Source: an uncultured Eubacteriales bacterium (lineage in GTDB: Bacteria; Bacillota; Clostridia; Christensenellales; CAG-917). From it: a DNA stretch of 26,849 nt. Made by a program: the position numbers and the translations under genes. The stretch is from assembly GCA_900550855.1 (NCBI GenBank), contig URTQ01000004.1:1-26849 (forward strand), given 5' to 3'. Positions 21,858 through 26,849 of this stretch are shown piece by piece; positions within the stretch are counted from its first letter, which is position 1; every line of letters starts with the position of its first letter. The notes beneath the pieces were generated by a model, which saw nothing but the letters and a program-made list of their open reading frames with translations, was not told the origin of the DNA and made no database searches.

Positions 21858-22946
21858 TTAATTTTCTAAAACTGCCCCTTCGTTTATTCTTATCTTCTTT
21901 GCCTTATTCGGCAACGTGTATTCGGTGCAGGTGAGTATCGTTTGAAAACCTTTGGTCATTTCCAAAAGCAACGTCTGGCGCGTGTTGTCCAGTTCGGAAA
22001 GCACGTCGTCGAGAAGCAGTACGGGCGGTTCGCCTATCTCGTTTTTGTAGATTACCACTTCGCCGAGTTTCATTGCAAGCGCAATGGTGCGTTGCTGACC
22101 TTGCGAGGCAAACTTGCGGCTGTCTTTGCCGTTTATCTCGATTTTTATGTCGTCGCGGTGCGGACCTACCGTGCTGAATCCGAGTTCCTTGTCCTTTTGT
22201 CTTGCCGCGACTATGGCTTTGTAAAGTTCCTCTTGCAAGTCCTTTTGAACGTCGGTTTTCGAGCCGCTTTCGTACGAGAGAGTAAGCGTTTCTTTTTCGC
22301 TGCTCAACGCGTTATGAAATTTTCCCGCCGCGTCGTTGAGGGTGGCGATATATTCCATACGTTTTTCGATGATAATCGCGCCTTCCTTTGCAAGCCCCGT
22401 ATCCCACACGTCGAGCATATCGTCCACATTCGGATTGAACCTATATTCTTTGAGAAGATTGTTTTTTTGTTTGAGGGTCTTGTTGTAGCGTTGAAGGGCG
22501 AGGAAGTACGCCTTTTGCTGTTGCGAAAGTCCTACGTCCAAAAAGCGACGTCTTTCAGACGGCGATTCCTTGACGAGTTTCATTTCGTCGGGGGAAAAGA
22601 ACACCACGCCGAGTATGCCCAAGAGTTCGCCCGCGCGATTTACGGGTATGCCGTCCACTGCGACTTTCTTTTTGCCTTGCTCGTCGATTTGCAAGCAAAT
22701 CGTGTGTTTTCTGAATCTCTTTTCGATGTTGAGTTTCACTTGCGCCTTGCTTTGTCCGAGCAAAATCATTTCCTTGTCTTTGGTGGTGCGAGGGGAATGG
22801 AAAACCGAGCAAAGATACACGCTTTCGAGCATATTCGTTTTTCCGCTGGCGTTTTTTCCGAAAAGGACGTTCAGCCCGTCGTCGAAGTCAACGAGGGCGT
22901 ATGGATAATTTCTGAAATTTTTGAGTTCCAGCGAAAGAATTTTCAT
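21858..22946 (-). CDS. recF: DNA replication and repair protein RecF
   Basis: SMC-like ATPase that binds gapped DNA and, with RecO/RecR, helps load RecA. The 362-residue protein starts with the RecF signature (LSLELKNFRNY, 4-14), Walker A GKNASGKTN (30-38), a lid/coil region including SPSERRRFLD, the ABC signature SQGQQRTIALAMKL and Walker B VLLLDDVLSELD near residue 300. I chose the ATG at 22946; in-frame TTG codons upstream lie in the promoter. TTGAAA-17-TATACT ends 8 nt before this ATG and there is no Shine-Dalgarno sequence. It is divergent from dnaA rather than downstream of dnaA-dnaN, the usual Firmicute order. Confidence 0.97.
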   Translation of the reverse strand: MKILSLELKNFRNYPYALVDFDDGLNVLFGKNASGKTNMLESVYLCSVFHSPRTTKDKEMILLGQSKAQVKLNIEKRFRKHTICLQIDEQGKKKVAVDGIPVNRAGELLGILGVVFFSPDEMKLVKESPSERRRFLDVGLSQQQKAYFLALQRYNKTLKQKNNLLKEYRFNPNVDDMLDVWDTGLAKEGAIIIEKRMEYIATLNDAAGKFHNALSSEKETLTLSYESGSKTDVQKDLQEELYKAIVAARQKDKELGFSTVGPHRDDIKIEINGKDSRKFASQGQQRTIALAMKLGEVVIYKNEIGEPPVLLLDDVLSELDNTRQTLLLEMTKGFQTILTCTEYTLPNKAKKIRINEGAVLEN

Positions 22947-22954
22947 ACACAACA

Positions 22955-22983
22955 AGTATAACCCGAGCGGAATTTTTTTTCAA
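22955..22983 (-). promoter_or_regulatory. recF promoter abutting the start codon
   Basis: Minus strand TTGAAA (22983-22978), 17-nt spacer, TATACT (22960-22955). ATG follows at 22946, leaving a predicted leader of 0-2 nt. Confidence 0.7.
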
Positions 22984-23019
22984 CATCTTGTGTTTAAGTT
23001 TTCTTTTCGGATTTTTTGC

Positions 23020-23047
23020 TTGAAAAAGTTTTCGATTTTGGTATAAT
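23020..23047 (+). promoter_or_regulatory. dnaA promoter abutting the start codon
   Basis: TTGAAA (23020-23025), 16-nt spacer, perfect TATAAT (23042-23047). ATG is at 23055, 7 nt past the -10, where transcription should start. Confidence 0.75.
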
Positions 23048-23054
23048 CGATTTT

Positions 23055-24425
23055 ATGATTAATATAGAAGAATTTTGGGAAGACGCAAAAAACGATTTGT
23101 CCATTTCCATACAGGCGATAAGTTTCGAGGTGTGGATTGACAAATTAGAGCCGGTGTGCTTTGTAGACAACGCAATCGTGCTTGCGACCATTTCCGCAAA
23201 CGCAAAAAAGACCATAGATTCGAGGTATCGCGACGCAATCAAAGAGGTTGTGTCTTCTCACAATCCTCAAATCACCGACGTTATCATTATCACCCCCGAC
23301 AAAAAAGCGGAATATCTGAACAAACAGACGGTCTTTATCGAAGATCAAGGCTTCGTCACCAACTTTACCCCCGAAGAAAAGGGCAAAAAGAAATGCCCGT
23401 TCCAAGAGAAGTACACCTTTGAAAACTTCGTCGAGGGCAAATCCAACTCGTACGCGCTCGCCGCTTGCAAGACAATAGCCGAAAACCCCGGCACGACCTT
23501 CAATCCGTTGTTCATCTACTCGGGCGTAGGTCTTGGCAAAACTCACCTTTTACACGCGATAGGCAACTATCTTTTCAAATACAAAAAGAACGTAACCGTT
23601 CTTTACGTCAGCGCGGAAGCACTGGTGAGCGAACTTATCAACGTGATACGCAACAAGTCCAACGAGGAAAACAACAAGTTCAGAGAAAAATACCGCTCTT
23701 GCGACGTGCTTATGGTGGACGACGTGCAGTTTTTGATAGGCAAGGAAGCGACGCAAGAAGCGTTTTTCCACATTTTCAACGACCTTTATCAAGACAACAA
23801 ACAGATTATTTTGACGTCCGACCGCGCGCCGAAAGACCTTACGACGCTTTCGGACAGGCTTCGCACGCGCTTCGGTTGCGGACTCACCGTCGACATTCAA
23901 GTTCCCGACACAGAAACGAGAGTTGCGATTCTCAAAAACAAAGCCGCTCAATCCAAATTCGTGCTTAAAGACGACGTTGCCGAGTTCATTGCCGAAATCG
24001 CGCCGTCCAACATCAGAGAGATGGAAGGCTTGCTCAACCGCGTGATTTTTTACAGTTCTCTCACCAACAGTTCGGTTTGCACCATAGACGTTGCAAAAGA
24101 GGCTATCGGCGGCTTTATCGAGGAAAAGAACGACACCATCGACGCAAGCGGAATCGTGGACGCGGTCTGCAAATACTTCAAGATTTCGTCGGCGGATATA
24201 ATATCCAAAAAGAAAACCAAAAACATAGTCGAACCGAGAATGATCGCAATCTATCTTATCACCGAACTTTTGCCTATGCCGCTCGTGCAGATTGGCGAGA
24301 TGTTCGGGGGCAGGGATCACACGACGGTTATCCACGCCCGCGACAAAATCAGCGAGGAAATCAAGTCGAATCCGCGTATCAAAGTCACGGTTGCGGACAT
24401 CAGAAATATGATTCTCAACAGATAA
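23055..24425 (+). CDS. dnaA: Chromosomal replication initiator DnaA
   Basis: AAA+ initiator that binds DnaA boxes and melts oriC. The 456-residue protein has domain I (1-75, partner/oligomerisation), a short linker, AAA+ domain III (GVGLGKTH, 157-164, Walker A; VLMVDDVQFL, 218-227, Walker B; DRLRTRFGCGL, sensor/arginine region) and domain IV with the GRDHTTVIHARDKI DNA-binding signature. I take the ATG at 23055: it lies just after the -10 and matches the usual N-terminus, whereas the TTG at 23016 lies in the promoter. No ribosome binding site is visible. dnaN, normally next, is replaced by a convergent repeat-protein gene. Confidence 0.98.
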   Translation: MINIEEFWEDAKNDLSISIQAISFEVWIDKLEPVCFVDNAIVLATISANAKKTIDSRYRDAIKEVVSSHNPQITDVIIITPDKKAEYLNKQTVFIEDQGFVTNFTPEEKGKKKCPFQEKYTFENFVEGKSNSYALAACKTIAENPGTTFNPLFIYSGVGLGKTHLLHAIGNYLFKYKKNVTVLYVSAEALVSELINVIRNKSNEENNKFREKYRSCDVLMVDDVQFLIGKEATQEAFFHIFNDLYQDNKQIILTSDRAPKDLTTLSDRLRTRFGCGLTVDIQVPDTETRVAILKNKAAQSKFVLKDDVAEFIAEIAPSNIREMEGLLNRVIFYSSLTNSSVCTIDVAKEAIGGFIEEKNDTIDASGIVDAVCKYFKISSADIISKKKTKNIVEPRMIAIYLITELLPMPLVQIGEMFGGRDHTTVIHARDKISEEIKSNPRIKVTVADIRNMILNR

Positions 24426-24466
24426 TCAAGCAAAAAAACGGTAAGAATACCATAAAAAAACAATGC

Positions 24467-24494
24467 AAAAAGCGTGCGAAAAGCACGCTTTTTT
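24467..24494. terminator. Bidirectional terminator after dnaA
   Basis: AAAAAGCGTGC (24467-24477) pairs with GCACGCTTTTT (24483-24493) around a GAAAA loop, with T and A runs on both sides; it separates convergent dnaA and the Sel1-repeat gene. Confidence 0.9.
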
Positions 24495-24514
24495 CGTTAT
24501 AAAAATCGCATTTT

Positions 24515-26116
24515 TCAGTCTTTTTTCTCTATGCTTCCGTTCGTTTTGAGGTAAAGATTTTTGATTGCGACAAGTCCTGCGCTCTCGCCGTTTTCAACCG
24601 CTTTGCCGTACATTTCGATTGCTTTTTTGTAGTCCTTTCTCACGCCGAAGCCGTTTTCGTAGCACAAGCCGAGATTGTAGTACGCAACGCCCGAATTTGT
24701 CTTTTTCACCGCTTCCGAAAAACATTTTACCGCTTCTTTCGGATTTCTTTCCACGCCTTTGCCTTGCAGATAGCAAAGTCCGAGATTTATCACCGCTTCT
24801 TCCTCGCCGAGATAGTACGCGTTTTGGAAATACTCGAACGCTTTCTTGTACGCCTTGTCCGTTTTGACGGTGTAGAGGTTGTAAAGTCCCATTTGCACGC
24901 ACGCCATAGGATTTTCGCCTTTCGCGCTCTTTTTGAGCCAGAATACAGCCTTATCCTTGTCGGGCGTCAAGCCGTAATATCCGCACGCGTACGCCATACC
25001 GAGATTGTATTGAGCGGCGGCGTTGCCAAGTTTTGCGGCTCTCTTGAACAGTTTGAGGGCGGTTTTTTCGTCCTTTTCGAGTCCGAGTTCGTCGCCGAGA
25101 TACGCTTCCGCCAGCCTTTCGAGTGCGTCGGGGAAGTCCTCTTCCGCCGCCATTCGATAATAGAGCAGCGCGTTTTGATAATCTTGTTTTTCGGTTTCGT
25201 AAATGGTTGCCATACACCAGTACACGCCGACGTAATCGAGTTCGCACAGCGCAAAACAGTCGAGCGCGTCGTCAAACTTGCCTTTGTTGTAATAGTAGTA
25301 ACCCAAATCGAGCAAAGCGTCGTCCTGACCGAGCCTCGCCGCTTTTTTGAGATAATAAATATATGCCTTTTTGTCGGGTTCGACTTTATACATACCCGTT
25401 TCACGAACGCGCGCATACAAGTATAGGCTTTCGGGGTCGTTGTGTTTTACGCCATCCGAAAGATATGCCAAACCTTTCTTGTAGTCGTGCGGCACAAACT
25501 TGTCGTTGAGATAAACGTATGCCAAGTCGAAGTTGAGGGAATAGTCGCCGAGGCTCAAACCTTTTTCATACCACTCGATTGCCTTTTTTACGTCGGACAA
25601 TTCCTCGTCGTTTAGGTAGATGAAGCCGATTTTCTTTGCGATATTAACGTCGCCCAGATAAAACGCGCGCTCGTAATATTTCAACGCGTTCTTTATATTG
25701 TCGATTTCGGGTTCTTTTATAGGCGTATTGAAATAATACAAATCGCCGAGAGATCTTGCCGCTGCCGCCACACCCAAATCAGAGGCTTTGGCGTAACACT
25801 CGATTGCTTTTTGAATATCGATTTTTACATAACCTGTTTCATAGCAAAATCCGAGACGGGCAAAACACTCCGCTTCGCCTTTGTTTGCACCCTCCGTATA
25901 AACGTCGAACGCTTTTTTGTATTGAGAGCGGTAGCCCCAAGTGTCGCCAAGAACAGTATATGCCAAAACGCCGTTGTCGACGGCTTTTTGATAGAATTTC
26001 GCCGCGTTTTTGAAGTCGGCTTCGTCCAAATATAAGTCGCCGATCAAAGCGTAATATTTCGGCTTCTTCTCGGCGAGTTGCTTGTATTTTTTTATTTTAT
26101 CGTTTATAGTGTTCAT
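24515..26116 (-). CDS. Sel1/TPR-like repeat protein
   Basis: A 533-residue protein made almost entirely of about 13 tandem Sel1-like repeats of roughly 36 residues with the pattern of LG..Y..G followed by (A)..(Y).KA(A)..G, for example LGFCYETGY, LGLCYLQGKG and LGLCYENGFG. Such alpha-solenoids act as protein-interaction scaffolds; no catalytic domain or signal peptide is visible, so the partner is unknown. AAAGG lies 5 nt before the ATG at 26116. Only 20 bp separate it from the upstream metallopeptidase gene on the same strand, so they are probably one transcript. Many uncultured gut Firmicutes carry similar repeat proteins; a specific role cannot be assigned. Confidence 0.9.
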   Translation of the reverse strand: MNTINDKIKKYKQLAEKKPKYYALIGDLYLDEADFKNAAKFYQKAVDNGVLAYTVLGDTWGYRSQYKKAFDVYTEGANKGEAECFARLGFCYETGYVKIDIQKAIECYAKASDLGVAAAARSLGDLYYFNTPIKEPEIDNIKNALKYYERAFYLGDVNIAKKIGFIYLNDEELSDVKKAIEWYEKGLSLGDYSLNFDLAYVYLNDKFVPHDYKKGLAYLSDGVKHNDPESLYLYARVRETGMYKVEPDKKAYIYYLKKAARLGQDDALLDLGYYYYNKGKFDDALDCFALCELDYVGVYWCMATIYETEKQDYQNALLYYRMAAEEDFPDALERLAEAYLGDELGLEKDEKTALKLFKRAAKLGNAAAQYNLGMAYACGYYGLTPDKDKAVFWLKKSAKGENPMACVQMGLYNLYTVKTDKAYKKAFEYFQNAYYLGEEEAVINLGLCYLQGKGVERNPKEAVKCFSEAVKKTNSGVAYYNLGLCYENGFGVRKDYKKAIEMYGKAVENGESAGLVAIKNLYLKTNGSIEKKD

Positions 26117-26136
26117 ATTACCTTTTTACTGATCAG

Positions 26137-26849
26137 TTAATGATTTAGCGATTTTATGTAATTATACCACTCATCGACAACATCTAAATACGGTTTACCC
26201 TCTATTACAATTTGAGTATTCATATTGATCTGCCAAACATAATTAGTGCCATAAACTCTTGCGATATAATATGCCAAACTATCAGTTTGCACACGGTGTA
26301 TAAAAGTCGTTCCTTTTTCGGTATAAATTGCCGAAAAACAATCGGCAAATAACCAAAAATCAAAATGATCAACCGTCGGTGTTTTGACTTTGTATTTTTT
26401 ATACAATGTCAAAGTTTGCAAATATGTTTCTTTTTCTTTTACTTCTTTGTTATAAGGAAAATTCTTTGCTTGCCCCGTAAACAGATAATACCACATTGCC
26501 ATAGCATACTTTGATGTGCTTGCGTGCATTTCGGGTATCACTTCACGCGCATAACCGCTTTTCCCAAGATAAAACAATATATGATGAATATATTCGTGCG
26601 AAAAAGAACCGACAGAATACATATTGATGTAATCGCTATACGCATACCCCGTAATACCTGTAGATTTTAGACCATCGTCCAAATAGACGTTAATGTCATA
26701 CATATTGCTTATGTTGAACACTTCGTCGCTTTCTTTTGTAGTTTTAGCATTATCTTTTAACCAATCGGTTAAAACACTGTATTTTGTAGAAAAAACATCG
26801 GCAGGCAATATTATATCGTTATATTCTCTGTTGATATAATAGGTGAAAC
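26137..26849 (-). CDS. Probable zinc metallopeptidase (HExxH), 5' end outside the window
   Basis: The frame is open to the window edge, so the N-terminus is missing; about 237 residues are visible. SHEYIHH contains HExxH, the zinc-binding and catalytic motif of zincins, and about 18 residues later EVIPEMHAS offers Glu ligands for the gluzincin arrangement. After that come Tyr/Trp-rich helical segments. It could be a peptidase with its signal peptide or anchor in the missing part. GC is visibly lower than in the core genes and close to that of the Sel1-repeat gene, hinting at accessory DNA. I do not recognise the exact family; a basic local function such as wall or peptide turnover would be a guess. 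Confidence 0.6.
   Translation of the reverse strand, partial: FTYYINREYNDIILPADVFSTKYSVLTDWLKDNAKTTKESDEVFNISNMYDINVYLDDGLKSTGITGYAYSDYINMYSVGSFSHEYIHHILFYLGKSGYAREVIPEMHASTSKYAMAMWYYLFTGQAKNFPYNKEVKEKETYLQTLTLYKKYKVKTPTVDHFDFWLFADCFSAIYTEKGTTFIHRVQTDSLAYYIARVYGTNYVWQINMNTQIVIEGKPYLDVVDEWYNYIKSLNH

Noticed and set aside
23016..23054. Upstream TTG as dnaA start
   Set aside because: It would put the -35 and -10 inside the coding region and add residues not typical of DnaA.
24515..26116. Regular repeats suggesting a CRISPR-like or tandem DNA array
   Set aside because: The periodicity is at the protein level (Sel1 repeats of about 36 residues), with diverged DNA and no spacers.

Overview
The window looks like the origin-proximal part of a chromosome from an uncultured, endospore-capable Clostridia-type Firmicute. 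The evidence is spoVT and a SpoVB/YabM-type flippase next to mazG (the spoVT-yabM-yabN order of Bacillus), the rsmG-parA-parB-dnaA-recF-gyrB-gyrA gene set, sigma-A type promoters and strong GGAGG ribosome binding sites. By eye, coding GC is about 45-50 %, dropping in the origin spacer and at the right end. No order or genus can be assigned from the sequence alone.

Left arm (1-14.4 kb), mostly on the minus strand. From right to left: gyrB-gyrA, a GH13 alpha-glucosidase, queT on the plus strand behind a preQ1-I riboswitch, a two-gene flavin-reductase-like unit, spoVT-spoVB-mazG with overlapping ends, a tRNA-dihydrouridine synthase, a BaiN/HI0933-type flavoprotein and a cyclophilin.

Centre (14.4-18.3 kb). 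A trhA/hemolysin III gene is followed by about 1.5 kb without a convincing gene. That spacer holds four parS sites, a perfect DnaA box with several near matches, a 16-bp perfect palindrome and a repeated motif near three of the parS sites. An unrecognised 204-residue gene follows, then 0.8 kb of AT-rich spacer with a fifth parS site and a 16-bp-stem hairpin. The plus strand is strongly G-poor between about 15.5 and 16.7 kb. I read the centre as the probable oriC/centromere region.

Right arm (18.3-26.8 kb). MTA/SAH nucleosidase on minus, then rsmG and parA-parB on plus, convergent with recF. recF and dnaA are divergent. Beyond dnaA, on minus, are a Sel1/TPR-repeat protein and the 3' part of a probable zinc metallopeptidase cut by the window edge.

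The core genes fit together: DnaA starts replication, gyrase handles supercoiling, ParA/ParB act on the parS cluster, and RecF serves gap repair. dnaN is not beside dnaA. The most notable unexplained signal is that recF, dnaA, parA and trhA each have a sigma-A-like -10 box ending only 6-8 nt before the start codon with no Shine-Dalgarno sequence, which suggests leaderless transcripts. No obviously new multi-gene system was found; the best leads are the leaderless set, the parS/motif organisation of the origin spacer and the promoterless-looking GH13 gene behind a hairpin.
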